A DNA stretch of 64,000 nt from Lachnospiraceae bacterium UBA3310 (GTDB lineage: Bacteria > Bacillota > Clostridia > Lachnospirales > Lachnospiraceae): the NCBI GenBank assembly GCA_002361355.1, contig DESQ01000030.1, positions 1 through 64,000 on the forward strand, given 5' to 3'. Positions within the stretch are counted from its first letter, which is position 1, and the number at the start of each line of letters is the position of its first letter. Positions 8,706 to 17,843 of this stretch are shown piece after piece. A model generated the notes under the pieces. That model saw only the letters and a list, made by a program, of their open reading frames with translations, searched no databases and was not told the origin of the DNA. The position numbers were made by a program, and so were the translations under genes.

Positions 8706-11056
8706 AATTTCCGGGACAGTTGGTGTTTGGTCTGGATATCGGGACAAGGAGTATCGTCGGTACGGTAGGGTATCGCACAGGCGGTAAATTTCATGTGGTG
8801 ACGCAGAGCATCAGGGAACATCAGACGCGTGCCATGCTGGACGGACAGATCCACGATATCTATAAGGTGGGAAGCACCATAAAAGAAGTCAAGGCGGAGC
8901 TTGAGGAGCGGATCGGCAGGCCCTTGAAGGATGTCTGTATCGCGGCCGCCGGACGTGTCCTGCAGACGGTGACCCTGCGGGTGGATCAGGATCTGGAAGG
9001 CGAGCGGGAAGTCACAGGAGAGGATATTTACGCGCTGGATTCTATGGGCGTGGAGAGGGCTTATGCAGAATTTCTGGAAAAGAACGACATGGATATGAAG
9101 TTCTACTGCGTGGGCTATTCCGTCGTGCGCTATTATATGAACGGCTACACCATAGGAAATCTGGAAGGACACAAGGCGAAAACCATCGGCGCGGATTTGA
9201 TCGCTACCTTCCTGCCGGAGGATGTGGTGGACGGACTTTACAAGGCGGTGGGCGTTGCCGGTCTGGATGTGGTGAATTTGACACTGGAGCCTATCGCGGC
9301 GATTCAGGTGGCGATTCCTGAGATGTACCGGATGTTAAATATTGCGCTGGTGGACGTGGGCGCGGGCACTTCCGATATCTCCGTCACAAGGGACGGCAGT
9401 ATTATTGCCTACGGCATGATTCCGATTGCGGGGGATTCCCTCACGGAAGTGGTGGCGAAACATTGTCTGGTGGATTTTGCCACGGCGGAACAGATCAAGA
9501 GAGAGACTGGCGTGAAGGACGTGATCGAGTACAAGGATATTATGGGACTGACACAGACCATTACCACCGAGGAAGTGGAGCGCGTGGCGGCGGATGTGAT
9601 TGACAATATGACCAACCAGGTCGCGGATAAGATCAAGGAGTTAAACGGGAATAAATCGGTAAGCGCCGTGTTTGTGGTGGGCGGCGGCGGAAAACTTCCG
9701 GGTTACACCGAGGCTCTGGCGAAGAAACTTGACATTCAGAGCGAGCGTGTGGCGGTCAGAGGTGAGGAGGTCATGCAGGATATCACTTTCCTGGAGGAGG
9801 ATGCCAGAAGAGATTCCCTGATGGTGACGCCCATCGGTATCTGCTTAAGTTTCTATGAGCAGAGCAACAATTTTATCTTTGTCTATTTCAACGATCAGCG
9901 CGTAAAAATTTATGATAACAGCAAGGCGGCCGTGGTGGATGCGGCCATGCAGGCGGAGTTTGCAAGCGACGGTCTTTTCCCAAAACGGGGAAAGGAACTG
10001 AACTTCACAGTGAACGGGAAGCCCCGCATTGTAAGGGGAGAGCCCGGAGAGGCGGCACAGATCACCGTAAACGGCAACGAGGCGGATATCTACACATTGA
10101 TTCATCCAAACGATCAGATCCGCGTGATGGAATCCACCGCGGGAGATCCGGCGCGGATGACCTTGGGACAGCTCCCTGAGTTTGGTTCCAAGATGTGGGT
10201 GGAGGTCAACGACAAAAAAGTGGATCTGCCGAAATTTGCCAGCGTGAACGGGGAATTGCAGTCCGGATATTATGAGATTCAGGAAAACGACGAGATTGAG
10301 ATTCTGGGATACTATACGGTGCGCCAGATTTCAGAGTTCATGGATGTGGTCATCGACTGGAATATGAACATCTATGTCAACAATAAGATTGCGGATATGG
10401 ATACGAAGGTTTATGAAAACTTTTCGGTGATCTGGACGATGGAGGAGTTACAGCTCTCCGATGTGGAACTTTACGAGAAGGCAGAAGCAGCGGAAGAAAA
10501 GCCGGTGGAGGAAAGGCCAGCGGGGACGGCGGGATTCTCCATGGCGGCGAAACCGACGCCTGTTTTTGATGAAGCGGCGGAGAGTCCGGCTACGAAAGAT
10601 TCTGGTACACCGGAAGCGGTGACAGAGAATCCGGAGGTGGAAAGTTCCAGTGCGGCGGAAAACCTGGCAGTGGAAGAGGCCTCAGTGGAAGAACAAAAAC
10701 CGAAGGGCGCAAGAATCGTGATGGGCCCCGGCGTGAAACGTGCTGAGGAGGAGGCAAAAGCCAAAGCAAGAGCCAGAGAAGAGGAAACAGCCCGTGCGAA
10801 AGCGGAGGAGAACAGGCGCAGGGAAGAAGTTTTGAACAAGCATGTGCCCATGTCCATTATCGTGACGGTAAACGGGGAGCAGATCAAGCTCTCCGGGAAA
10901 AAGGGCTATGTGTTTGTGGATGTGTTTGAATATATTGATTTTGACTTGTCAAAGCCGCAGGGAAGCGGGATTGTAACCAACTTAAACGGCAGGGAAGCGC
11001 AGTATATGGAGAGCATCCGAAGCGGAGATGTGATTGAAATTTACTGGAAAAAATAA
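8690..11056 (+). CDS. enlarged FtsA-like actin-fold ATPase
   Basis: This 788-residue protein has the actin/Hsp70 ATPase fold of the cell-division protein FtsA in its first 390 residues: phosphate-1 (GLDIGTRSIVG), the FtsA insertion domain, phosphate-2 (LVDVGAGTSDISV) and the adenosine motif (VVGGGGKLPGYTEAL). FtsA itself is about 420 residues. Here about 400 more follow: beta-rich segments (about 430-600) with repeated V-N-G and N/GDxIxI patterns, an acidic linker, a charged helix rich in A, E, R and K (about 675-710), and a C-terminal small beta-grasp-like domain ending GDVIEIYWKK. I use GTG 8690 because GGGGGAAG sits about 5 nt upstream. A role in division or wall synthesis is inferred. Confidence 0.8.
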   Translation: MAEAMKFPGQLVFGLDIGTRSIVGTVGYRTGGKFHVVTQSIREHQTRAMLDGQIHDIYKVGSTIKEVKAELEERIGRPLKDVCIAAAGRVLQTVTLRVDQDLEGEREVTGEDIYALDSMGVERAYAEFLEKNDMDMKFYCVGYSVVRYYMNGYTIGNLEGHKAKTIGADLIATFLPEDVVDGLYKAVGVAGLDVVNLTLEPIAAIQVAIPEMYRMLNIALVDVGAGTSDISVTRDGSIIAYGMIPIAGDSLTEVVAKHCLVDFATAEQIKRETGVKDVIEYKDIMGLTQTITTEEVERVAADVIDNMTNQVADKIKELNGNKSVSAVFVVGGGGKLPGYTEALAKKLDIQSERVAVRGEEVMQDITFLEEDARRDSLMVTPIGICLSFYEQSNNFIFVYFNDQRVKIYDNSKAAVVDAAMQAEFASDGLFPKRGKELNFTVNGKPRIVRGEPGEAAQITVNGNEADIYTLIHPNDQIRVMESTAGDPARMTLGQLPEFGSKMWVEVNDKKVDLPKFASVNGELQSGYYEIQENDEIEILGYYTVRQISEFMDVVIDWNMNIYVNNKIADMDTKVYENFSVIWTMEELQLSDVELYEKAEAAEEKPVEERPAGTAGFSMAAKPTPVFDEAAESPATKDSGTPEAVTENPEVESSSAAENLAVEEASVEEQKPKGARIVMGPGVKRAEEEAKAKARAREEETARAKAEENRRREEVLNKHVPMSIIVTVNGEQIKLSGKKGYVFVDVFEYIDFDLSKPQGSGIVTNLNGREAQYMESIRSGDVIEIYWKK

Positions 11057-11067
11057 GGAAAAGAGAG

Positions 11068-11094
11068 GCGGCTGTGGAAAAAAACCACGGCCGC
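11068..11094 (+). promoter_or_regulatory. hairpin abutting the ribosome site of walJ
   Basis: A 10-bp stem (gcggctgtgg / ccacggccgc, one G-U pair) with an A7 loop ends directly at the AAAAGG that serves as ribosome site for walJ. It has no T-run. It may act on translation of walJ or as an mRNA boundary. Confidence 0.4.
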
Positions 11095-11111
11095 AAAAGG
11101 TTTACATAACT

Positions 11112-11912
11112 ATGAGGCTTTGCAGTATTGCCAGCGGCAGCAGTGGAAATTGTATCTATGTGGGCAGCGACACCACGCATCTGTTGATGGATGTGGGGAT
11201 CAGCGGCAAGCGGACGGAAGAGGGTTTGCGGGAACTGGGATTATCCATGAGGGATATCGATGCGATCTGTATCACCCATGAGCACGCCGATCATATAAAC
11301 GGGCTTGGTGTGCTTTCCCGAAAATACGGCGTACCGATTTACGCTACAAGGGGAACGGCAGAGGCGATAAAGCAGTCCCCCTCCGTGGGAGAGATTGACG
11401 AGTCTCTCTTTCAGATCATTACGCCGGATGAAAAGTACACGATTAAGGATATTTCCCTGCATCCCCTGCGCACATCGCACGACGCGGCGGATCCCGTGGC
11501 TTACCGGATCGGTTATGACGGGCGGCGGATCGGGATTATCACGGATTTGGGCTGTTATAATGATTACACGGTGGAGTGCCTGCGGAATCTGGATGTTCTC
11601 TATCTGGAAGCGAACCATGACGTACATATGCTGCAGGTGGGCCCTTATCCCTATTATCTGAAACAGCGGATTCTGGGGGAGAGGGGACATTTGTCCAATG
11701 AGTCGGCGGGAAAGCTGTTAAGCCGTCTGCTGCACGATCATATGCAGGCGGTGGTGCTGGGGCATTTGAGCAAAGAAAACAATCTGCCGGAGCTTGCCTA
11801 TGAGTCGGTGCGGCTGGAGGTGACCATGTCGGAGACAAAGTACAGCGGAAATGATTTTCCGTTGTATGTGGCCAAAAGGAGCGAGGTGTCGGAGGTTATT
11901 GAGGTGCGGTAG
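11112..11912 (+). CDS. walJ: metallo-beta-lactamase fold hydrolase, WalJ/YycJ family
   Basis: This is a 266-residue metal-dependent hydrolase. It opens with MRLCSIASGSSGN and carries the zinc/metal motif THEHADH near residue 57, then SHDAADPV and a C-terminal LGHLSKENN. All of these are typical of WalJ (YycJ), a protein linked to the WalRK cell-wall system and with proposed DNA nuclease activity. I reject an in-frame start 78 nt earlier because the family begins at this ATG and AAAAGG precedes it. In many Firmicutes walJ sits beside walRK; here it follows the FtsA-like gene instead. Confidence 0.85.
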   Translation: MRLCSIASGSSGNCIYVGSDTTHLLMDVGISGKRTEEGLRELGLSMRDIDAICITHEHADHINGLGVLSRKYGVPIYATRGTAEAIKQSPSVGEIDESLFQIITPDEKYTIKDISLHPLRTSHDAADPVAYRIGYDGRRIGIITDLGCYNDYTVECLRNLDVLYLEANHDVHMLQVGPYPYYLKQRILGERGHLSNESAGKLLSRLLHDHMQAVVLGHLSKENNLPELAYESVRLEVTMSETKYSGNDFPLYVAKRSEVSEVIEVR

Positions 11913-11936
11913 AAATGACAGGAGAAAGGGAAGGGT

Positions 11937-12467
11937 ATGAAGAAAGTATTGGTAGTTGTGGACATGCAAAATGATTTTGTTGACGGTGCGCTGGGGACAA
12001 AAGAGGCGGTAGGAATCGTAGAGAATGTCGCGGCCAAAGTTAAGAATTTCGACGGTAAAATTTTTGTCACGATGGATACCCATCAGGACAATTACATGGA
12101 GACCGCGGAAGGGAAGAAATTGCCGGTGCCTCACTGCATCAAGGCGACGGCAGGGTGGCAGCTTAACGAAAAAGTAAAGACCGCCTTATCAGGTAAGGAT
12201 TATCAGATCATAGGAAAGGGCACATTTGGCTCAACTGATCTGGTAAACGAGATTCGGGAAATCAAGGGGAACGATGGGATAGAAATGGAATTTGTGGGAT
12301 TGTGTACCGATATCTGCGTGGTATCCAACGTCCTGCTTCTAAAAGCATATTTCCCGGAGGAAAAGATGACAGTAGACGCGGGCTGTTGTGCGGGCGTAAC
12401 GCCAGAGTCACATAAAGCGGCGTTAACGACAATGAAAATGTGTCAGATTGATGTGGTTGGAGAGTAG
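11937..12467 (+). CDS. pncA: nicotinamidase-type cysteine hydrolase
   Basis: This 176-residue isochorismatase-fold enzyme is predicted to turn nicotinamide into nicotinate. The catalytic triad is visible as Asp9 (VVDMQNDF), Lys94 (GKGTFGS) and Cys127 (GLCTDICV). Asp47 and His49 (MDTHQD) match the metal site of nicotinamidases. It ends 12 nt before pncB, whose product uses nicotinate, so the two form an NAD salvage pair. It is somewhat shorter than E. coli PncA; a related amidase substrate is possible, but the context favours nicotinamide. Confidence 0.85.
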   Translation: MKKVLVVVDMQNDFVDGALGTKEAVGIVENVAAKVKNFDGKIFVTMDTHQDNYMETAEGKKLPVPHCIKATAGWQLNEKVKTALSGKDYQIIGKGTFGSTDLVNEIREIKGNDGIEMEFVGLCTDICVVSNVLLLKAYFPEEKMTVDAGCCAGVTPESHKAALTTMKMCQIDVVGE

Positions 12468-12479
12468 GAGAGCGACGAT

Positions 12480-13691
12480 ATGAAATTAAATCAAATCATA
12501 ACCAGTCTTTTAGAAACGGATATGTACAAATTTTCCATGGGACAGGTTATTTTCCATCAATTTTCCGATTATAAAACCACATGGACATTTAAATGCCGGA
12601 ATAAGGATGTATTTTTCACGCCGGAAATGGTGGAGGAAATCAAAGATCAGATTAAGCAATTTTGCAGCCTGAGATTTACGGAAGAGGAACTGCAGTATTT
12701 AGACAATATTTTATGGATTAAAGGCAGCTATATTGACTTCCTTCGATTATGGCATCCCAGATATGAAGATTTCCAAATTGAGACCAACGCGGAATGCGGC
12801 CTTTCCATTGAAACCAAGGGAACATGGCTGAATACATCCATGTATGAGATTCCAACGCTTGCCATTGTGAATGAAGTATATTTTCGTATGGCATATGATT
12901 ATGATCATTTGCTTCAGGTGTTTCGGGAGAAACTGGAAGAGAAGATAACGTGGCTGGAAGTGCATGACGGCAGATACAGTTTGTCTGATTTCAGCGAGTT
13001 TGGACTTAGAAGGCGTTTGTCGGCTGAGGCGCAGGAGATGGCTGTGAGAAGACTGGCGGATGCAGAGTATAACAATTCCAATTTTATCGGGACATCCAAC
13101 GTTTATCTGGCAAAAATCACGGGTAAAAAACCAATCGGCACGCAGGCGCATGAGTACATTATGTGCGTGGGGCAGGGAAACCACAAGCACAATCCCGCCT
13201 ATTCCAACTGGTATGCCATGAACGCGTGGGTAAAAGAATACGGCATTTTAAACGGGACTGCACTGACTGATACCATCACGACAAAGTGCTTTTTGAAAGA
13301 CTTTAATTTAACCTTTGCCACACTGCATTCCGGCGTGCGCCATGACAGCGGCGATCCTTTTGCATGGGGAGAGAGCATTATTGAACATTATAAAAAATTA
13401 GGGATTGATCCTATGACAAAGACGCTGCTTTTCTCCGACAGCTTAGATTTTAAGAGGGCAAATGATATTTTTCATCATTTTAACGGCAGGGTGAAAGTGG
13501 CTTTTGGTATCGGCACTTATATTTCCAATGACACGGACGCAGAGCCGTTAAATATCGTTATGAAGGTGACAAAATGTAACGGGCAGGATGTGGCGAAACT
13601 CTCGGATGTGGACGGCAAGGGAATGTGCCAGAATCCGGAGTATGTGGAGTATTTGCAGCGGTGTATTGACTGGCGGATGCAGCATGAATAA
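12480..13691 (+). CDS. pncB: nicotinate phosphoribosyltransferase
   Basis: This 403-residue enzyme joins nicotinate and PRPP to give nicotinate mononucleotide in the Preiss-Handler NAD salvage route. The N-terminal LLETDMYKFSMG and TWTFKCRN, the central GTQAHEYIM region and TLHSGVRHDSGDPF are family signatures, the last two around the active site. Length is normal for the E. coli-type enzyme. It directly follows pncA. Codon use is slightly more AT-rich than in neighbours, but the frame is intact. Confidence 0.93.
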   Translation: MKLNQIITSLLETDMYKFSMGQVIFHQFSDYKTTWTFKCRNKDVFFTPEMVEEIKDQIKQFCSLRFTEEELQYLDNILWIKGSYIDFLRLWHPRYEDFQIETNAECGLSIETKGTWLNTSMYEIPTLAIVNEVYFRMAYDYDHLLQVFREKLEEKITWLEVHDGRYSLSDFSEFGLRRRLSAEAQEMAVRRLADAEYNNSNFIGTSNVYLAKITGKKPIGTQAHEYIMCVGQGNHKHNPAYSNWYAMNAWVKEYGILNGTALTDTITTKCFLKDFNLTFATLHSGVRHDSGDPFAWGESIIEHYKKLGIDPMTKTLLFSDSLDFKRANDIFHHFNGRVKVAFGIGTYISNDTDAEPLNIVMKVTKCNGQDVAKLSDVDGKGMCQNPEYVEYLQRCIDWRMQHE

Positions 13692-13714
13692 AAGAGTAAT
13701 ATTGAGGAGAAAAA

Positions 13715-14716
13715 ATGGCAGACATATATGTAGCAAGTGACAAAAGATATGACCGTATGAAGTACAACCGCGTCGGCAAAAGCGGTCTGAAATTCCCGGC
13801 GGTATCCCTGGGATTCTGGCATAATTTCGGGAGTAAAGACAACTATGACACGATGAAAGCCATGTGCAGAACGGCATTTGACTCAGGTATTACACAATTT
13901 GATCTGGCAAATAATTATGGCCCGGTATATGGCAGTGCGGAGGAGAATGCGGGCAGAATTTTAAAAGAAGATTTCGGCCCGTACAGAGATGAACTGGTGA
14001 TTACCACAAAAGCCGGATATGATATGTGGCCAGGGCCTTACGGAAACTGGGGCAGTAAAAAATATCTGACTGCCAGCATAGACCAGAGCCTGAAACGTTT
14101 GGGGCTGGAGTATGTGGATATCTTTTACCACCACCGCATGGATCCGGAGACGCCCCTGGAGGAGTCCATGGAGGCGCTGGCATCCATTGTGCGAAGCGGT
14201 AAAGCTTTATATGCGGGGATTTCCAATTATAATCAGGAGTATACGAGGGAGGCAGTAACCATCATGAAAAAACTGCATTGCCCGTTAATCGTAAATCAGA
14301 GATCCTATTCGATTTTTAACCGCACCATCGAGGAGGACGGCGTGAAGAAATGCTGTAAGGAACAGGGACTGGGGATTATTGCTTTCAGCCCTCTGGCACA
14401 GGGGCTTTTAACCGACAAATACCTGCATGGTATCCCGGAGGACAGCCGGATTGCCAGAGACAATCGTTTCCTGAAAGCAGATGCGTTGACGCCGCAGCGG
14501 TTGAAACAGATTGAAATGTTAAATGAGATGGCGGCAAAGAGAGGACAGACGCTCGCACAGATGGCATTGTCATGGGTACTGAAGGACGATGAAGTGTGCT
14601 CCGTACTGATTGGGGCGTCCAAACCGGAGCAGATTCGTGAAAATATTTCGGTTGTGGAGAATACAGACTTTACCGATGAGGAACTTCGGAAAATTGATGA
14701 CATTGTTGCCGGCTGA
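13715..14716 (+). CDS. aldo/keto reductase, L-glyceraldehyde-3-phosphate reductase-like
   Basis: This 333-residue NADPH-dependent oxidoreductase has a TIM-barrel fold. The catalytic tetrad is visible: Asp and Tyr in FDLANNYGP, Lys in ITTKAGYDMW and His in FYHHRMD. The C-terminal cofactor motif reads IGASKPEQIREN. The N-terminus (YDRMKYNRVGKSGLKFP) resembles the YghZ/GpR group, which reduces L-glyceraldehyde 3-phosphate and methylglyoxal. It follows pncB at 23 nt with a GAGGAG site, so it may share the NAD-salvage transcript. The physiological substrate is not evident. Confidence 0.85.
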   Translation: MADIYVASDKRYDRMKYNRVGKSGLKFPAVSLGFWHNFGSKDNYDTMKAMCRTAFDSGITQFDLANNYGPVYGSAEENAGRILKEDFGPYRDELVITTKAGYDMWPGPYGNWGSKKYLTASIDQSLKRLGLEYVDIFYHHRMDPETPLEESMEALASIVRSGKALYAGISNYNQEYTREAVTIMKKLHCPLIVNQRSYSIFNRTIEEDGVKKCCKEQGLGIIAFSPLAQGLLTDKYLHGIPEDSRIARDNRFLKADALTPQRLKQIEMLNEMAAKRGQTLAQMALSWVLKDDEVCSVLIGASKPEQIRENISVVENTDFTDEELRKIDDIVAG

Positions 14717-14746
14717 TTCCCGTTTCCGATTTAAAAAGAATACTTG

Positions 14747-14775
14747 TTGACATGTGAGGCGGAAATCGCTACGAT
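14747..14775 (+). promoter_or_regulatory. promoter of upp
   Basis: TTGACA at 14747-14752 and TACGAT at 14770-14775 are separated by 17 nt. Transcription would start about 50 nt before the upp start codon. Confidence 0.65.
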
Positions 14776-14831
14776 CTATTATGAGGCAAAAATAGAAATT
14801 CAGAATGGACATACGAAAAATGGAGGATAAG

Positions 14832-15461
14832 ATGGAAAATGTATTTGTGATGGAGCATCCGTTGATTCAACATAAGATTTCACAGATCAGGGATATCAAC
14901 ACGGGAACTAACGAGTTCAGGAAATGCATCGAAGAGATCGCCATGTTGATGGGATATGAGGCGCTCAGGGATCTTCCACTGGAGGATGTGGAGGTAGAGA
15001 CGCCGATTGAAACCTGCATGTCGCCAAGAATTGCGGGTAAAAAGCTGGCGGTTGTGCCGATATTGCGGGCGGGACTGGGTATGGTGAACGGCATACTTGC
15101 CTTAGTGCCCAGCGCCAAGGTGGGACATATCGGACTTTACAGAGATCCGGAAACGCATGAGCCTCATGAGTACTACTGTAAGCTCCCTGCGCCGATTGAA
15201 CAGAGGACGATCATTGTTCTGGATCCCATGCTTGCCACGGGCGGTTCTGGTTCCCAGGCGGTCAACTTCATCAAGGAACATGGAGGCAAAAACATTAAGT
15301 TTATGTGTATTATTGCCGCACCGGAAGGGCTGGAACGGATGCGCAGGGATCACCCGGATGTCCAGATTTATGTGGGACATATCGATCGCTGCCTGAACGA
15401 GAATGCATACATCTGCCCCGGTGTGGGTGATGCCGGTGACAGAATATTTGGAACTAAGTAG
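14832..15461 (+). CDS. upp: uracil phosphoribosyltransferase
   Basis: This 209-residue enzyme makes UMP from uracil and PRPP in pyrimidine salvage. It has the N-terminal HPLIQHKIS, the substrate segment PILRAGLGM, the PRPP-binding loop DPMLATGGS and the C-terminal PGVGDAGDR uracil site, all standard. I choose the ATG at 14832 because GGAGG lies 5 nt upstream and the product then has the usual length of 209; an ATG 27 nt earlier lacks a ribosome site. Confidence 0.96.
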   Translation: MENVFVMEHPLIQHKISQIRDINTGTNEFRKCIEEIAMLMGYEALRDLPLEDVEVETPIETCMSPRIAGKKLAVVPILRAGLGMVNGILALVPSAKVGHIGLYRDPETHEPHEYYCKLPAPIEQRTIIVLDPMLATGGSGSQAVNFIKEHGGKNIKFMCIIAAPEGLERMRRDHPDVQIYVGHIDRCLNENAYICPGVGDAGDRIFGTK

Positions 15462-15497
15462 GATTACAGCATCTGAGTATAAAAAAGAGAGGAAACT

Positions 15498-15770
15498 ATG
15501 AAAAAGACAATTATTACGGTAGTGGGAAAAGATACGGTTGGCATCATCGCAAAAGTATGTACTTATCTCGCGGAAAATCAGATCAATATTCTGGATATTT
15601 CACAGACCATCGTGCAGGGATTCTTTAACATGATGATGATTGTGGACACGAACCTGACGGACAAAGATTTCGGGGTAATCGTGGACGAACTTGGGACGCT
15701 TGGCAGACAGATCGGTGTGGATATTAAGTGTCAGAAAGAAGAGATTTTTGATCAGATGCATCGGATCTAG
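15498..15770 (+). CDS. ACT-domain regulatory protein (UPF0237)
   Basis: This 90-residue protein is a single extended ACT domain. It opens with TIITVVGKDTVGIIAKV, which resembles the amino-acid sensing domain of GcvR. Small ACT proteins of this family are always encoded next to the PFL-like protein that follows here, 13 nt downstream, and are thought to regulate it. The ligand is unknown. It starts 37 nt behind upp with an AGAGAGGA ribosome site. Confidence 0.88.
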   Translation: MKKTIITVVGKDTVGIIAKVCTYLAENQINILDISQTIVQGFFNMMMIVDTNLTDKDFGVIVDELGTLGRQIGVDIKCQKEEIFDQMHRI

Positions 15771-15783
15771 GGGAGAAAACGAG

Positions 15784-17148
15784 ATGATAAATTTATTTGA
15801 GGTGGCTGAAACGAATGAGATGATTGCCAAGGAAAATCTGGATGTGCGTACCATCACATTAGGAATCAGCCTTTTGGACTGTATTGATTCCGATCTTGCA
15901 AAGGTGAATGATCGGGTCTACCAGAAGATCACAACGGTGGCGAAAGATTTGGTAAAGACGGGGGAGGCGATCGAGAAGGAATTCGGTATTCCCATTGTCA
16001 ACAAGAGAATTTCGGTTACGCCGATTGCGCTGGTGGGCGGCGCGGCATGTAAGAGTAAGGAGGATTTCGTGACGCTTGCGAAGACCCTTGACCGGGCGGC
16101 GAAAGAGGTAGGCGTCAATCTGATCGGCGGCTACTCGGCGTTAGTTTCAAAGGGAATGACGAAGGCGGACGAACTGCTGATCCGCTCGATTCCGGAGGCG
16201 CTGCATACGACGGAGCGGGTCTGCAGTTCCGTAAACCTCGGCTCCACCAAGACGGGCATTAACATGGATGCGGTACGGCTGATGGGCGATATTATCAAGG
16301 AGACGGCGCTGATCAGCAAGGAGCAGGACAGTGCCGATTGTATGAAGCTGGTGGTGTTCTGTAACGCGCCGGATGACAATCCTTTTATGGCTGGCGCGTT
16401 CCATGGCGTGACGGAGGCGGATGCGGTGATCAACGTCGGGGTCAGCGGCCCTGGTGTGGTTAAGACGGCTTTGCAGAAAGTGCGTGGCGAGAATTTTGAA
16501 GTATTGTGTGAGACCATCAAGAAGACGGCATTCAAGGTCACCAGAGTGGGGCAGTTGGTGGCACAGGAGGCGTCCCGGATGCTGGACATTCCTTTCGGTA
16601 TTGTGGATTTATCCCTTGCGCCTACGCCGGCCATCGGTGACAGCGTGGCGGATATTCTTTGTGAAATTGGGCTGGAGTATGCGGGTGCGCCGGGAACGAC
16701 GGCGGCGCTTGCGCTTTTAAACGATCAGGTGAAAAAGGGCGGTGTGATGGCGTCCTCCTATGTGGGCGGCTTAAGCGGGGCGTTTATCCCTGTCAGTGAG
16801 GATCAGGGCATGATTGACGCGGTAGTTGCGGGAGCCCTCACCATAGAAAAGCTGGAGGCAATGACTTGTGTCTGTTCCGTAGGACTTGACATGCTGGCAA
16901 TTCCGGGCGATACGCCGAATACCACGATTGCGGGTATCATTGCGGATGAGATGGCAATCGGCATGGTGAACCAGAAGACCACGGCGGTGCGTATTATTCC
17001 GGCTATCGGCAAAAGCGTGGGAGAAAAGGTAGAGTTTGGCGGGTTGTTTGGCTATGCGCCTGTCATGCCGGTCAACGGGTTTTCCTGCGAGGCTTTTGTG
17101 AACCGCGGCGGGAGAATCCCCGCGCCGATTCACAGTTTTAAAAATTAA
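15784..17148 (+). CDS. PFL-like family protein (UPF0210/DUF711)
   Basis: This 454-residue protein belongs to UPF0210, whose members have a fold related to pyruvate formate-lyase but no demonstrated reaction. Visible family stretches include LDVRTITLGISL near the start, NKRISVTPIALVGG, and the C-terminal VMPVNGFSCEAFVNRGGRIPAP-type ending. GGGAGAAAACGAG precedes the ATG. An in-frame upstream ATG inside the ACT gene is rejected because it would add 31 unrelated residues. The ACT/PFL-like pair is conserved across Firmicutes. No glycyl-radical motif is evident by eye. Confidence 0.88.
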   Translation: MINLFEVAETNEMIAKENLDVRTITLGISLLDCIDSDLAKVNDRVYQKITTVAKDLVKTGEAIEKEFGIPIVNKRISVTPIALVGGAACKSKEDFVTLAKTLDRAAKEVGVNLIGGYSALVSKGMTKADELLIRSIPEALHTTERVCSSVNLGSTKTGINMDAVRLMGDIIKETALISKEQDSADCMKLVVFCNAPDDNPFMAGAFHGVTEADAVINVGVSGPGVVKTALQKVRGENFEVLCETIKKTAFKVTRVGQLVAQEASRMLDIPFGIVDLSLAPTPAIGDSVADILCEIGLEYAGAPGTTAALALLNDQVKKGGVMASSYVGGLSGAFIPVSEDQGMIDAVVAGALTIEKLEAMTCVCSVGLDMLAIPGDTPNTTIAGIIADEMAIGMVNQKTTAVRIIPAIGKSVGEKVEFGGLFGYAPVMPVNGFSCEAFVNRGGRIPAPIHSFKN

Positions 17149-17154
17149 CGGCGG

Positions 17155-17184
17155 TTGACATACAGGGGTTTCGCAGACTATAAT
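17155..17184 (+). promoter_or_regulatory. consensus promoter of the ECF transporter operon
   Basis: Perfect TTGACA (17155-17160) and perfect TATAAT (17179-17184) with 18-nt spacing. The start site would be about 17191, leaving only about 44 nt before the ATG. That is too short for a known vitamin riboswitch. Confidence 0.8.
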
Positions 17185-17234
17185 AAAGATGATTTTTCAT
17201 ACAAATAATAATACATATGAGGGAGGTCTTTTTT

Positions 17235-17777
17235 ATGAAAAAGCTGTCCGTAAAGAGCGTCGTTGCGATCGGTATCGGCGCGGCACTGTTCTTTGTTCTG
17301 GGTAAGGTGGCTATCCCGTCGCCCGTGCCGAACACGAACATCAGCTTACAGTATGCAGTGGAGGCGGTATTTGCGACACTGTTTGGGCCCATCGCAGGTA
17401 TTCTGATCGGGTTTATCGGCCATACACTGATTGACGCTACGAGCTACGGCCCCTGGTGGAGCTGGATTATTGCGTCCGCTTTCGTTGGTCTGGTGATCGG
17501 TCTTGCCACTATGAAGCTGAACGTGGAGGATGGAATTGACAGTAAGAAGCTTATCCATTTTAACGTGGCGCAGGTCATCGCGCATGTCCTGGCGTGGGGT
17601 GTGGTAGCGCCTGTCCTGGATATCCTGATTTACGCAGAGCCCATTGAGAAGCTGTTCGCACAGGGACTTATGGCTGCGGTGGCAAATATTATCACCACCG
17701 GCGTTGTGGGAACTCTGTTACTGCTCGGTTATGCGAAGACCGTGGTGAAGAAAGGTTCTCTTGAGAAAGAGGATTAA
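17235..17777 (+). CDS. ECF transporter substrate-binding S component (UPF0397)
   Basis: This 180-residue integral membrane protein has about five to six helices and captures the substrate of an energy-coupling-factor importer. The N-terminal VVAIGIGAALFFVLGK and the PNTNISLQYAVEA segment match the UPF0397 family. That family usually travels with a two-domain ATPase and an EcfT protein, exactly the next two genes. A start at 17235 is preferred (GGGAGG 8 nt upstream) over one 18 nt earlier. Family members are often labelled riboflavin-type, but no sequence feature here fixes the substrate. Confidence 0.87.
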   Translation: MKKLSVKSVVAIGIGAALFFVLGKVAIPSPVPNTNISLQYAVEAVFATLFGPIAGILIGFIGHTLIDATSYGPWWSWIIASAFVGLVIGLATMKLNVEDGIDSKKLIHFNVAQVIAHVLAWGVVAPVLDILIYAEPIEKLFAQGLMAAVANIITTGVVGTLLLLGYAKTVVKKGSLEKED

Positions 17778-17790
17778 GAACAAAAAACAG

Positions 17791-17821
17791 ACAGATTCGG
17801 GGGAGTGTCTCTCGAATCTGT
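17791..17821 (+). terminator. attenuator-like hairpin between S component and ATPase genes
   Basis: A perfect 9-bp stem (acagattcg / cgaatctgt) with a 13-nt loop is followed by a short T stretch. The T-run is weak, so it may give partial termination and more S component than ATPase. Confidence 0.5.
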
Positions 17822-17843
17822 TTCTGTGTAAAGGAGAAACGGT

